Assembly (NCBI GenBank): GCA_001552515.1
Contig: BCRI01000048.1
Span: 1-48,166 of the forward strand
Length of the DNA: 48,166 nucleotides
Reading direction: 5' to 3'
Source: Sphaerimonospora mesophila NBRC 14179 = JCM 3151
Lineage (GTDB): Bacteria; Actinomycetota; Actinomycetes; Streptosporangiales; Streptosporangiaceae
In this document: positions 1 to 8,060 of the stretch, one piece after another
How positions within the stretch are numbered: the first letter of the stretch is position 1
Layout: every line of letters begins with the position of its first letter
Translations under genes and position numbers: made by a program
The notes under the pieces: generated by a model
Database searches by the model: none
Seen by the model: the letters and a program-made list of their open reading frames with translations, nothing else
Told to the model about the DNA's origin: nothing

Positions 1-43
1 CGAGCACGCCCTGACCACGCACGTCGGGGTGCCCGGCCGATGA
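1..43 (+). CDS. 3' end of an upstream gene (partial)
   Basis: An open frame enters from the left edge and ends at a TGA at 41-43, giving a 13-residue tail ending HVGVPGR. The fragment is too short to identify. In many actinobacteria the PII uridylyltransferase gene glnD precedes ffh, so this could be its C-terminus, but that is only an expectation from gene order. The other two frames are not excluded. Confidence 0.25.
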   Translation, partial: EHALTTHVGVPGR

Positions 44-137
44 GCGGGCGCGCGGACGGGCGCGGAGGCCGTGGGGCCGGATAGGCTGGAGCCCGGTCCA
101 TTCACCCGTCCAATCGCTTCGAGGGCTGGCCACTCAC

Positions 138-1688
138 GTGTTCGAGACGCTTTCCGACCGGCTGACTTCGGTCTTCTCCTCCCTTAGGTCCAAGGGCAGG
201 CTTTCCGACGCCGACATCGACGCGACCTGCCGCGAGATCCGCATCGCCCTGCTCGAGGCCGACGTCGCGCTGCCGGTGGTGAAGGACTTCGTGGCCCGGG
301 TCAAGGAACGGGCGCGCGGAGCCGAGGTCTCCCAGGCGCTCAACCCCGCCCAGCAGGTCGTGAAGATCGTCAATGACGAGCTGATCGCGGTCCTGGGCGG
401 TGAGACGCGCAGGCTGCGCCACGCCAAGACCCCGCCGACCGTCATCATGCTCGCCGGTCTCCAGGGATCGGGAAAGACCACGCTCGCCGGCAAGCTGGCC
501 AAGTGGCTGCGCGACCAGGGCCACGCTCCGCTGCTCGTGGCGTGCGACCTTCAGCGGCCCAACGCCGTACAGCAGCTGTCGGTCATGGCCGAGCGGGCCG
601 AGGTCGCCGTCTTCGCGCCCCAGCCGGGCAACGGCGTCGGCGATCCGATCGAGGTGGCCAGGGAGTCGATCGACCACGCCCGGCGCCGCCAGCACGACGT
701 GGTCATCGTCGACACCGCCGGACGGCTGGGCATCGACGAGGAGCTCATGCGGCAGGCGGCCGACATCCGCGACGCGATCAGCCCGGACGAGGTGCTGTTC
801 GTGGTCGACGCGATGATCGGTCAGGACGCCGTGAGCACGGCTCAGGCGTTCATGGAGGGGGTCGGCTTCGACGGCGTCGTGCTGACCAAGCTCGACGGCG
901 ATGCCAGGGGCGGCGCCGCGCTGTCGGTCCGGCATGTCACCGGCCGTCCGATCATGTTCGCCTCCACCGGCGAGAAGCTCGAGGACTTCGACGCCTTCCA
1001 CCCGGACCGGATGGCGGGCCGGATCCTCGACATGGGCGACATCCTCACCCTGATCGAGCAGGCCCAGAAGACCTTCGACGAGCAGGAAGCCGCCAAGATG
1101 GCGGGCAAGCTCGCCTCCGGTGACGACTTCACGCTCGACGACTTCCTCGAGCAGATGATGATGGTCCGCCGAATGGGCCCCATCAAGAACCTGCTCGGCA
1201 TGATGCCGGGCATGGGGCAGATGCGCGATCAGCTCAACCAGGTCGACGACCGGGACCTCGACCGCATCGCCGCCATCATCCGCTCCATGACCCCCGGCGA
1301 GCGCCGGGAACCGAAGATCATCAATGGCTCGCGGCGGGCCCGCATCGCCAAGGGCTCCGGGGTCACCGTCACCGAGGTCAGCAACCTCGTCGTCCGCTTC
1401 TTCGAAGCGCAGAAGATGATGAAGCGGATGACCCAGGGTCTGGGCATTCCCGGCATGCCGGGCCGGGGCAAGGGCCAGAAGGCGCAGAAGGCCAAGAAGG
1501 GCCGGCGCGTCAGCGGCGACCCCCGCAAGGCGGCGCGCGGCAAGGCCGCCTCCGGTACGGGCGGCACGCCCTCGCTGCCGAAGGGCATGGGCGCACTCGG
1601 CAACCTCGGCGCCGGGCAACTGCCCCCTGGCCTGGAACTCCCGCCGGGCTTCGACCCGTCGAAGTTCAAGCTGCCGGGCCAGAACTGA
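138..1688 (+). CDS. ffh: Signal recognition particle GTPase Ffh
   Basis: This is the protein subunit of the bacterial signal recognition particle. It binds 4.5S RNA and emerging signal sequences and docks with FtsY at the membrane through paired GTPase domains. The 516-residue product has an N-terminal helical bundle, a G domain with the P-loop GLQGSGKTT at residues 107-115, DTAGR from residue 192 and TKLDGDARGG at 250-259, and a methionine-rich M domain containing EQMMMVRRMGP and the RNA-binding segment SRRARIAKGSG. The last 80 residues are a Gly/Lys/Pro-rich tail common in actinobacteria. The start is GTG at 138, which matches the usual MFETLSDRL beginning. It heads the block that continues with rpsP, rimM, trmD and rplS. 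Confidence 0.97.
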   Translation: MFETLSDRLTSVFSSLRSKGRLSDADIDATCREIRIALLEADVALPVVKDFVARVKERARGAEVSQALNPAQQVVKIVNDELIAVLGGETRRLRHAKTPPTVIMLAGLQGSGKTTLAGKLAKWLRDQGHAPLLVACDLQRPNAVQQLSVMAERAEVAVFAPQPGNGVGDPIEVARESIDHARRRQHDVVIVDTAGRLGIDEELMRQAADIRDAISPDEVLFVVDAMIGQDAVSTAQAFMEGVGFDGVVLTKLDGDARGGAALSVRHVTGRPIMFASTGEKLEDFDAFHPDRMAGRILDMGDILTLIEQAQKTFDEQEAAKMAGKLASGDDFTLDDFLEQMMMVRRMGPIKNLLGMMPGMGQMRDQLNQVDDRDLDRIAAIIRSMTPGERREPKIINGSRRARIAKGSGVTVTEVSNLVVRFFEAQKMMKRMTQGLGIPGMPGRGKGQKAQKAKKGRRVSGDPRKAARGKAASGTGGTPSLPKGMGALGNLGAGQLPPGLELPPGFDPSKFKLPGQN

Positions 1689-1893
1689 CGCGATCTCCGG
1701 CATTGACGCCATGATGGCGAGGAGATGCCCGAGCATCCCGAGCCATCTGGCAGAATGTCTGGCTGGAACATCGTGACCAGGCGGGTGCCCTCTCACCCCC
1801 GCCGGTCGCGTCTGTCCCTCGGGCGGGTTCACATCGTGCCCCACTCGATGAGACACCGCTCACCCACGCTCTAATGCAGGAGAGACCACACTC
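1689..1893 (+). promoter_or_regulatory. ffh-rpsP intergenic leader
   Basis: The 205-bp gap between ffh and rpsP holds no convincing gene. A possible -10 (CAGAATG at 1751-1757) lies about 140 bp upstream of the rpsP start, without a clear -35. A purine-rich ribosome binding site, AGGAGA at 1879-1884, precedes the GTG at 1894. A separate promoter for the ribosomal-protein genes is plausible but not demonstrated. Confidence 0.3.
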
Positions 1894-2361
1894 GTGGCAG
1901 TCAAGATCAAGCTCAAGCGGCTCGGGATGATCCGCAACCCGCAGTACCGCATCGTCGTCGCCGACAGCCGGAGCAAGCGCGACGGCCGTGCGATCGAGGA
2001 GATCGGCCTGTACCACCCGAAGGAGAACCCCTCGCGCATCGAGGTGAACTCCGAGCGGGCGCAGTACTGGCTGGGCGTCGGCGCGCAGCCGACCGACCCG
2101 GTTCTCAAGATCTTCAAGCTGACCGGCGACTGGCAGAAGTTCAAGGGCGAGCCCGCTCCGGCGACGCCGCTTCAGGTGGCCGAGCCCAAGCCCGACCGCC
2201 ACGCCGCCTACGAGGCCGCGGCCAAGGAGACGCTGACCGGCGACACCGGTGCGGCCACCACCCAGAAGAAGGCCAGGAAGCCCGCCAAGGCCGAAGCGAC
2301 CGCCGAGGCCCCGGCAGCCCAGGCGCCGGCCGCCGAGGAGAAGCCGGAAGGCGAGGCCTGA
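1894..2361 (+). CDS. rpsP: 30S ribosomal protein S16
   Basis: S16 is a small-subunit protein needed for 30S assembly. The first 80 residues carry the family core ([34 protein letters not shown]). The product is 155 residues, longer than the roughly 80-90 residue S16 of most bacteria, because of an Ala/Lys/Glu-rich C-terminal extension typical of high-G+C actinobacteria. It starts at GTG 1894 after AGGAGA. Its stop is one base before the ATG of the KH-domain gene, so the two are almost certainly co-translated. Confidence 0.97.
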   Translation: MAVKIKLKRLGMIRNPQYRIVVADSRSKRDGRAIEEIGLYHPKENPSRIEVNSERAQYWLGVGAQPTDPVLKIFKLTGDWQKFKGEPAPATPLQVAEPKPDRHAAYEAAAKETLTGDTGAATTQKKARKPAKAEATAEAPAAQAPAAEEKPEGEA

Positions 2362-2362
2362 G

Positions 2363-2605
2363 ATGCTCGAGGAGGCCCTCGAGCATCTGGTCAAGGGCAT
2401 CGTCGAACATCCTGACGACGTCCGGGTCCGCGCGCGACGCATCCGCACCGGACGCGTCCTCGAGGTCCGGGTCCATCCGGAAGACCTCGGCAAGGTCATC
2501 GGCCGCGGCGGCCGTACGGCCAGGGCACTGCGCACGGTCGTGAACGGGCTGTCCCAGGGCAGGTACGTACGGATCGACCTGGTCGATCTGGACGAGGTCC
2601 GCTGA
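2363..2605 (+). CDS. khpA: KH-domain RNA-binding protein (KhpA type)
   Basis: This 80-residue protein is a single KH domain with the GxxG loop inside KVIGRGGRTARALR. Proteins of this family sit between rpsP and rimM in Gram-positive bacteria and bind RNA, often as a dimer or with an Eag/Jag partner. I chose ATG 2363, which gives MLEEALEHLVKGIVEHP and starts one base after the rpsP stop; a longer reading from 2249 would overlap rpsP and has no support. A GC-rich hairpin follows at 2621-2647. Confidence 0.93.
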   Translation: MLEEALEHLVKGIVEHPDDVRVRARRIRTGRVLEVRVHPEDLGKVIGRGGRTARALRTVVNGLSQGRYVRIDLVDLDEVR

Positions 2606-2620
2606 GGACGACCTGATCTC

Positions 2621-2647
2621 CGGGGGACCCCGCAATGGGGTCCCCCG
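2621..2647 (+). terminator. GC-rich hairpin between the KH gene and rimM
   Basis: An 11-bp perfect stem (CGGGGGACCCC with GGGGTCCCCCG) encloses a 5-nt loop, GCAAT. No T-run follows, so this would be an I-shaped actinobacterial terminator or a processing/attenuation site splitting rpsP-khpA from rimM-trmD. Confidence 0.6.
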
Positions 2648-2702
2648 CTCGGCTTCCGGGGGTCCGGCGCCGGCGAGATTCGTTTCTGGAAGAAGGCGAC
2701 AA

Positions 2703-3221
2703 GTGCAGTTGATGGTGGGCAGGATCGGCCGGCCGCACGGCGTGCGGGGCGAGGTCACCGTCGAGGTGCGCACCGACGACCCCGACGTGCGCTTCGCCCC
2801 CGGTACGGCGCTCGCCACCGACCCGGCGGAAGCCGGGCCGCTGACGGTCGAGGGAGCACGCTGGCACAAGGGGATCCTGCTGCTGGCCCTGGCCGGCGTG
2901 ACCGACCGTGACGCCGCCGAGGAACTGCGGGGCACGCTGCTCGTCATCGACTCCGCCGACGTCCCGCGTTCCGCCGACCCCGACGAGTTCCGCGATCACG
3001 AGCTCATCGGCCTGGCGGTGCTGACCGTGGCCGGCGAGCGGGTCGGTGAGGTCACCGACGTCCTCCACCACGGGCAGGACCTCCTCGTGGTCCGCCGTCC
3101 GGCGCGGAGCGATGCCTACGTTCCTTTCGTCAAGGCGCTCGTCCCCGAGGTCGATCTCGACCGGGGCGTCCTGGTCGTCGACGCGCCGCCCGGCCTGTTC
3201 GATCTCGGCGAGTCCGAGTAG
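2703..3221 (+). CDS. rimM: Ribosome maturation factor RimM
   Basis: RimM binds S19 and helps mature the 3' domain of 16S rRNA. The 172-residue product starts at GTG 2703 and shows the family opening VGRIGRPHGVRGEVTVEV, a central linker and the PRC-barrel-like end (HHGQDLLVVRRP, YVPFVKALVPEVDL, PGLFDL). It is followed after 28 bp by trmD, the usual partner. Length is normal for the family. Confidence 0.96.
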   Translation: MQLMVGRIGRPHGVRGEVTVEVRTDDPDVRFAPGTALATDPAEAGPLTVEGARWHKGILLLALAGVTDRDAAEELRGTLLVIDSADVPRSADPDEFRDHELIGLAVLTVAGERVGEVTDVLHHGQDLLVVRRPARSDAYVPFVKALVPEVDLDRGVLVVDAPPGLFDLGESE

Positions 3222-3249
3222 GGCGACGGCGAGCAGGAGGAGGCCACGC

Positions 3250-4074
3250 ATGCGCGTCGACATCATCTCGATCTTTCCCGAATACTTCGCTCCGCTCGAT
3301 GTGTCGCTGGTGGGCAAGGCGCGGGAGCGGGGCATCCTCGAGATCCATCTTCACCAGTTGCGGGACTGGACCCGCGACGTCCACAAGACCGTGGACGACA
3401 CGCCGTACGGCGGGGGCCCCGGCATGGTGATGAAGCCGGAGATCTGGGGCGAGGCCATCGACGCGGTGATCTCCGCAGGCCGGTCGGCGCTGGGCGAACC
3501 GGCCGGGGCGCCACGGATGATCGTGCCGACGCCGAGCGGCCGGCCGTTCACCCAGGAGACGGCCATCGAATACGCCGCCGAGCCCTGGCTGCTGTTCACA
3601 CCCGCCCGTTACGAGGGCATCGACTCCCGCGTCGCCGCCGAGTACGGCTCCCGCCTGCGGGTCGACGAGGTGAGCATCGGCGATTACGTGCTGGCGGGCG
3701 GTGAGGCGGCCGTCCTCGTGATCGTCGAGGCCGTTGGGCGGCTGCTGCCCGGTGTTCTCGGAAACGCCCGATCGGTCGCCGACGACTCCTTCGCCCCCGG
3801 ACCGATGGCCAACCTTCTGGAGGGCCCGGTCTACACCAAGCCACCGGTGTGGCGCGGCCACGAGGTGCCCGAGATCCTGCTGTCCGGCCACCACGGGAAG
3901 ATCGCCCGCTGGCGGCGTGACCAGGCCCTCCGGCGCACGTTGGAGAAGCGGCCCGAGTTGGTCGCCCGGCTCGATCCGGCCGGTCTCGACAAGGACGACC
4001 GGAAGATCCTGGCGGAGTTCGAGGCCGCTTGCGGAGTCCCGTTTCGCGCGCGGCCTCATGATGTGGCAAACTAA
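3250..4074 (+). CDS. trmD: tRNA (guanine-N1)-methyltransferase TrmD
   Basis: TrmD methylates G37 next to the anticodon of a subset of tRNAs using S-adenosylmethionine and prevents +1 frameshifting. The 274-residue protein begins [13 protein letters not shown] at ATG 3250, preceded by AGGAGGAGG. It carries the trefoil-knot SAM site with [14 protein letters not shown] and the conserved [11 protein letters not shown] and [12 protein letters not shown] segments. An upstream in-frame extension to 3046 lies in the rimM coding region and is not a gene start. Confidence 0.97.
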   Translation: MRVDIISIFPEYFAPLDVSLVGKARERGILEIHLHQLRDWTRDVHKTVDDTPYGGGPGMVMKPEIWGEAIDAVISAGRSALGEPAGAPRMIVPTPSGRPFTQETAIEYAAEPWLLFTPARYEGIDSRVAAEYGSRLRVDEVSIGDYVLAGGEAAVLVIVEAVGRLLPGVLGNARSVADDSFAPGPMANLLEGPVYTKPPVWRGHEVPEILLSGHHGKIARWRRDQALRRTLEKRPELVARLDPAGLDKDDRKILAEFEAACGVPFRARPHDVAN

Positions 4075-4235
4075 GACGCTGCTGCCGCTTTTCGGGTGGC
4101 CGGGTGTCGCCCGGTCCCGGCCGCAGCACAACCGGACGTAAATCAAGCCAAGCGCGCGTGTCCCCCTCGTCGCCGAGCCTCGTCGGCCCGGCCGGGTGGA
4201 CCTCCGCGTGCCCATGTCAGCGAGGAACCGCCGCC

Positions 4236-4601
4236 ATGCACACGCAGATCCAGGAGCTCGAGAAGGCTGCTCTACGCAGCGACATTCCGGCGTTCCGCCC
4301 GGGTGACACGCTGGAGGTCCACGTCCGCGTCGTCGAGGGCAACCGGTCCCGTATCCAGGTGTTCAAGGGGTTCGTCCTGCGTCGGCAGGGCGGCGGCGTG
4401 CGTGAGACTTTCACCGTTCGCAAGATCAGCTACGGTGTCGGCGTCGAGCGGACCTTCCCGGTGCACAGCCCGGTGATCGAGAAGATCGTCGTGGTGACCC
4501 GGGGCGATGTCCGCCGGGCGAAGCTCTACTACATGCGCGACCTGCGCGGCAAGGCGGCGCGCATCCGCGAGAAGCGTGAGGCGACGCCGGCCGCCAAGTA
4601 G
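4236..4601 (+). CDS. rplS: 50S ribosomal protein L19
   Basis: L19 sits at the 30S-50S interface. The 121-residue product starts at ATG 4236 ([18 protein letters not shown]) after CGAGGAACC and contains the family core ([46 protein letters not shown]). It lies 161 bp after trmD; the gap contains GC-rich potential hairpins but no gene. A strong terminator follows at 4619-4651. Confidence 0.97.
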   Translation: MHTQIQELEKAALRSDIPAFRPGDTLEVHVRVVEGNRSRIQVFKGFVLRRQGGGVRETFTVRKISYGVGVERTFPVHSPVIEKIVVVTRGDVRRAKLYYMRDLRGKAARIREKREATPAAK

Positions 4602-4618
4602 GTCAAGGAGTGTCGATC

Positions 4619-4651
4619 GTGGTCCGTGCCATCGGTACGGACCACTTTCTT
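4619..4651 (+). terminator. Rho-independent terminator after rplS
   Basis: The arms GTGGTCCGT (4619-4627) and ACGGACCAC (4637-4645) are perfectly complementary. The intervening GCC/GGT extends the stem to 12 pairs, including one G-U, around an ATC loop. It is followed by TTTCTTTT. This is a classical L-shaped terminator and marks the end of the ffh-rplS unit. Confidence 0.85.
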
Positions 4652-4712
4652 TTGGCGGTGACGCCGCGTCCACGCCACTGGTCACCGCGGACATCATTTA
4701 GGCTCAGCACCG

Positions 4713-5585
4713 TTGACTAGCGAAGGTCAGGGGTTCGGCGTGTGCCCCCCTGCCGAGGACGGGGTGGACGTGGTCGCCGAAGACATCCAGCAGAGCGCCG
4801 ATGGTCCCAAAGAGAAGAAGGGTTCGTTCTGGCGGGAGCTCCCCGTCCTCATCGTGGTGGCCCTCGGCCTGGCCCTGCTCATCAAGACCTTCGTCGTGCA
4901 GGCGTTCTACATCCCGTCGGAGTCGATGGAGAACACCCTGCTGATCAACGACCGCGTGCTCGTCAACAAGCTCGTCTACCACGTCCGCGACATCGAGCGC
5001 GGCGACGTCGTGGTGTTCTCGGGCGTGGACTCCTGGGATCCCGAGGTGCGTCTGGAGGAGCCGTCGAACCCGATCACCGCGGCCGCCCGCTGGATCGGCA
5101 CGGCCTTCGGCGTGGTCCCGGGGGAGAAGGACTACATCAAGCGGGTCATCGGACTGCCGGGCGACCGGGTGAAGTGCTGTGACGGTGAGGGCCGCGTGAC
5201 GGTGAACGGGGTGCCGCTGGACGAGAAGGCCTACCTGCACCCGGGAGACGCGCCCTCCGATACGCCCTTCGATGTCACGGTGCCACCCGGGCGGCTGTGG
5301 GTGATGGGCGACCACCGCGCCGTCTCCTCCGACTCGCGGCGCCACACGGGTGATCCCGGAGGCGGCGCGATCCCCGCGGACCAGGTGATCGGCCGCGCCT
5401 TCGTCATCGTCTGGCCGTTCGACCGGGCCCAGGTCCTGCCGATCCCCGACACGTTCGCCCAGCCCGCGCTTAAGGCCGCCGGAGCCGTGGGCGGGGCCGC
5501 CCCCGTGCTGGCGGGCTTCGCGGGAGCCGTACCACTGGTGATGATGCGCCGCAGACTCAAGAACCGCAGATCAGCCAGTCGGTAG
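4713..5585 (+). CDS. lepB: Type I signal peptidase with extra C-terminal membrane segment
   Basis: This S26 serine protease removes signal peptides from exported proteins. The 290-residue product has an N-terminal transmembrane helix (about residues 43-62), then the catalytic Ser71 in PSESMENTL and the general-base Lys143 in DYIKRVIGLPGDRV, and the box E region GDHRAVSSDSR. A second hydrophobic segment near the C-terminus, followed by MMRRRLKNRR, should anchor that end as well. The start TTG 4713 lies just after ATCATTTAGGCT, so the message may be nearly leaderless; GTG 4740 is an alternative. A second signal peptidase gene follows after 9 bp. Confidence 0.95.
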   Translation: MTSEGQGFGVCPPAEDGVDVVAEDIQQSADGPKEKKGSFWRELPVLIVVALGLALLIKTFVVQAFYIPSESMENTLLINDRVLVNKLVYHVRDIERGDVVVFSGVDSWDPEVRLEEPSNPITAAARWIGTAFGVVPGEKDYIKRVIGLPGDRVKCCDGEGRVTVNGVPLDEKAYLHPGDAPSDTPFDVTVPPGRLWVMGDHRAVSSDSRRHTGDPGGGAIPADQVIGRAFVIVWPFDRAQVLPIPDTFAQPALKAAGAVGGAAPVLAGFAGAVPLVMMRRRLKNRRSASR

Positions 5586-5594
5586 AGGAAGGTC

Positions 5595-6203
5595 ATGACG
5601 AAGACCGGCAAGACCGAGAAGACCGAAGAGACCGAGAAGAAGGGGTCGGGGCTCCGCGACACGATCCTGTACGGGCTCGGCGGGATCGTGGTGGCCCTAC
5701 TGGTCCACGCGTTCGTCCTGCAGTCGTTCTACATTCCCTCCGGGTCGATGGAGAACACGCTGCTGCTGAACGACTACGTGGCGGTGAACAAACTCGCCTA
5801 CAAGTTCGGCGACGTGGATCGGGGCGACATCGTCGTCTTCAAGGGCTGGGACGGCGAGGACACGATCAAACGGGTCATCGGCGTGGGCGGCGACACCGTG
5901 AAATGCTGCGACACCAAGCGCCGGATCACGGTCAACGGCACCCCGCTCGAGGAGGAGGGCGCCTATCTGTATCCGGGGGTCTATCCCTCGGGGCGCAAGT
6001 TCGAGGTGAAGGTGCCCCCGGGACGGCTGTGGCTGATGGGCGACCATCGGAACAACTCCATGGACTCCCGTACGTTCCTGGAGGACGGGCATCTGGGCAC
6101 GATCTCCGAGGACGACGTCATCGGCCGGGCCTTCGTCCGGTTCTGGCCGTTCTCGCGCTTTTCCTGGCTGTCCCCGCCGGAGACTTTCGCCGCGGTCCGC
6201 TGA
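5595..6203 (+). CDS. lepB: Type I signal peptidase (second copy)
   Basis: This is a second S26 signal peptidase, of 202 residues, only 9 bp downstream of the first and probably co-transcribed. It has a Lys/Glu/Thr-rich cytoplasmic N-terminus, one transmembrane helix (about residues 24-42), catalytic Ser51 in PSGSMENTL and Lys92 in DTIKRVIGVGGD, and GDHRNNSMDSR near the end. It lacks the C-terminal membrane helix of the upstream copy. The pair probably arose by tandem duplication and may differ in substrate preference. Confidence 0.95.
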   Translation: MTKTGKTEKTEETEKKGSGLRDTILYGLGGIVVALLVHAFVLQSFYIPSGSMENTLLLNDYVAVNKLAYKFGDVDRGDIVVFKGWDGEDTIKRVIGVGGDTVKCCDTKRRITVNGTPLEEEGAYLYPGVYPSGRKFEVKVPPGRLWLMGDHRNNSMDSRTFLEDGHLGTISEDDVIGRAFVRFWPFSRFSWLSPPETFAAVR

Positions 6204-6295
6204 TCTCGCCGGTCCCGATTCACCTGGGCTTTTGCCCGAGGTGGAGGTTCGGGCCGTATCGCCGAGGCGGAATGGGGCGTAATGTGCTTGTCGTC

Positions 6296-7021
6296 ATGAC
6301 GCCTTTGTATCGCCCGCGTCCCAGTGTGGTGCGGCGGGATTCGGGACTGTACGGCTACGAGCGGGCCCTGGCACGACGGGGGTTCACGCCGATCGCCGGG
6401 GTGGACGAGGCAGGCCGTGGTGCCTGCGCCGGGCCGCTGGTGGTCGCCGCGGTGGTGCTCGGCCGGGAGATCGACGGCCTGGCCGACTCCAAGCTCCTCA
6501 CCGAGGCCGCCCGGGAGCGCCTCTACGACCACATCACCGTGACGGCGCGCGCGGTCGGCGTCGTCGTCATCCCCCCAGAGGAGATCGACGCGAGGGGTCT
6601 GCACAGGTGCAACGTGACGGGGATGCGCCGGGCGGTGGCGGGGCTGGGCATCGATGTCGGCTACATCCTGACCGACGGGTTCCCGGTGGCCGGCCTTCCC
6701 GCACCGTCGCTCGCCGTATGGAAGGGCGACCAGGTCGCGGCCTGCGTCGCGGCGGCCTCGATCGTGGCCAAGGTGACCAGGGACCGCCTGATGCGCGGCC
6801 TGGACGAGGTGTTCCCCGAGTACGGCTTCGCCGTCCACAAGGGTTACGTCACGTCCGGCCATCGACGGGCTTTGGCCCAACATGGACCCAGCCCCCATCA
6901 CCGGTTCTCGTTCGTGACGGTGGCCAGGGTGACTCGTGGAGCGGAGATCCAGGACGCGGGCCCGTCGACCGGGCAGGATGGGGGCATGCAAGAGAATGAG
7001 GTGGGGGCCGGTGTCGTCTGA
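6296..7021 (+). CDS. rnhB: Ribonuclease HII
   Basis: RNase HII cleaves RNA in RNA-DNA hybrids and removes misincorporated ribonucleotides. The 241-residue product contains the signature GVDEAGRGACAGPLVVAAV with the acidic metal ligands, LADSKLLTEAARERL, a third acidic segment YILTDGFP, and ASIVAKVTRDRLM followed by HKGYVTSGHRRAL. The start chosen is ATG 6296 (MTPLYRPRPSV); ATG 6272 in the same frame adds eight residues and follows GAGG closely. The C-terminus has a 35-residue extension beyond the usual family end. Confidence 0.94.
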   Translation: MTPLYRPRPSVVRRDSGLYGYERALARRGFTPIAGVDEAGRGACAGPLVVAAVVLGREIDGLADSKLLTEAARERLYDHITVTARAVGVVVIPPEEIDARGLHRCNVTGMRRAVAGLGIDVGYILTDGFPVAGLPAPSLAVWKGDQVAACVAAASIVAKVTRDRLMRGLDEVFPEYGFAVHKGYVTSGHRRALAQHGPSPHHRFSFVTVARVTRGAEIQDAGPSTGQDGGMQENEVGAGVV

Positions 7022-7060
7022 AAGGGCGATCGCGACGGGGAGCGGAAGAGGAGGTCCGGA

Positions 7061-7384
7061 GTGAGCGCGGAAGATCTCGAGAAGTACGAGACCGAGATGG
7101 AGCTGCAGCTCTACCGGGAGTACCGCGACGTCGTGGGACTGTTCACCTACGTCGTGGAGACCGAGCGGCGCTTCTATCTGACCAACTCGGTGGATCTCGA
7201 CGTCCGGACGGCCGAGAACGGTGACGTCTTCTTCGACGTGAAGATGCAGGACGCCTGGGTGTGGGACATGTACCGTCCGGCGCGCTTTGTGAAGAACGTG
7301 CGAGTCGTGACCTTCAAGGACGTCAACATAGAGGAACTGGCCAAGCCGGATCTGGAGATGCCCAAGGAGGGATTCTCGAGCTGA
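7061..7384 (+). CDS. DUF2469 family protein
   Basis: This 107-residue acidic protein begins MSAEDLEKYETEMELQLYRE at GTG 7061 after AAGAGGAGG. Its sequence (VETERRFYLTNSVDL, DVFFDVKMQDAWVWDMYRP) matches the actinobacterial DUF2469 family found directly after rnhB. No enzymatic function is established. The family is nearly restricted to actinobacteria and highly conserved, which suggests a housekeeping role. Confidence 0.9.
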   Translation: MSAEDLEKYETEMELQLYREYRDVVGLFTYVVETERRFYLTNSVDLDVRTAENGDVFFDVKMQDAWVWDMYRPARFVKNVRVVTFKDVNIEELAKPDLEMPKEGFSS

Positions 7385-7460
7385 CCGATCTCTAGCCCGG
7401 TTTTCCCCAGAACCGGGTTCGGCGGGCCGAGGCGCCGTCCGCCTGTCGCACTGTTGGGGC

Positions 7461-8060
7461 ATGCGCTCGGTCATCTGCCTGCTCGCCTGCCTCGTGACCA
7501 CCTGGTCCGGCATCGGCCTCTCGTCGCGGCCGCCGCCGCCCACTGGTGCGGGCGACGGCACGAACGGCGGATCGCCGGCCCCGACGGTCATGCCATGGCG
7601 TCGCCCGCTCGGCGTTCGCGGCCAGGTGATCAGAGGCTTCGATCCGCCGCCCCGGCCGTGGCTCGCCGGCCACCGTGGGGTGGATCTCGCAGCGCGGGCC
7701 GGCGACGAGGTCCACGCGGCCGGTCCGGGAATCGTCGGATACGCCGGCCGGGTGGCCGGGCGAGGCGTCGTCGTCATCGCGCACCCGAACGGGCTGCGCA
7801 CCACCTATCTCCCGGTCCGGGCATCGGTGGTGGCCGGCGGACGGGTGGCAGCGGGCGACGTGATCGGGGTGGTCGAGGATGTCGTGGGACATTGCCGGAG
7901 GGTCTGTCTCCACTGGGGACTCCTCCGCGGAAGGAGCTACCTCGATCCCCTCGCGCTGTTCGGCCTCGGCCGGGTCCGCCTGCTGCCGTCCTGGCCGGAG
8001 ACGGGGCCGGGGGAGAGTCAGGTCAGGCCCGTGGGTGAGCCTGCCGATACGCGGCTCTGA
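7461..8060 (+). CDS. M23/LytM-like peptidoglycan-binding protein, altered active site
   Basis: The 199-residue product has an N-terminal hydrophobic signal-like segment, a Pro-rich stretch and an M23 (LytM) fold. The first motif, HRGVDLAA, supplies His71 and Asp75. The second motif, normally HxH, reads VCLHWG, so Cys149 replaces the first catalytic His while His151 remains. It therefore may be a non-hydrolytic regulator or binder. The position near rpsB matches the M23 gene found there in other actinobacteria. Its 3' end overlaps the convergent xerC by 38 bp. Confidence 0.8.
   Translation: MRSVICLLACLVTTWSGIGLSSRPPPPTGAGDGTNGGSPAPTVMPWRRPLGVRGQVIRGFDPPPRPWLAGHRGVDLAARAGDEVHAAGPGIVGYAGRVAGRGVVVIAHPNGLRTTYLPVRASVVAGGRVAAGDVIGVVEDVVGHCRRVCLHWGLLRGRSYLDPLALFGLGRVRLLPSWPETGPGESQVRPVGEPADTRL

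Noticed and set aside
102-1856. 584-residue open frame in the ffh region
   Set aside because: It is the minus-strand or alternative-frame shadow of ffh, with low-complexity Ala/Gly/Arg/His composition and no recognisable domain.
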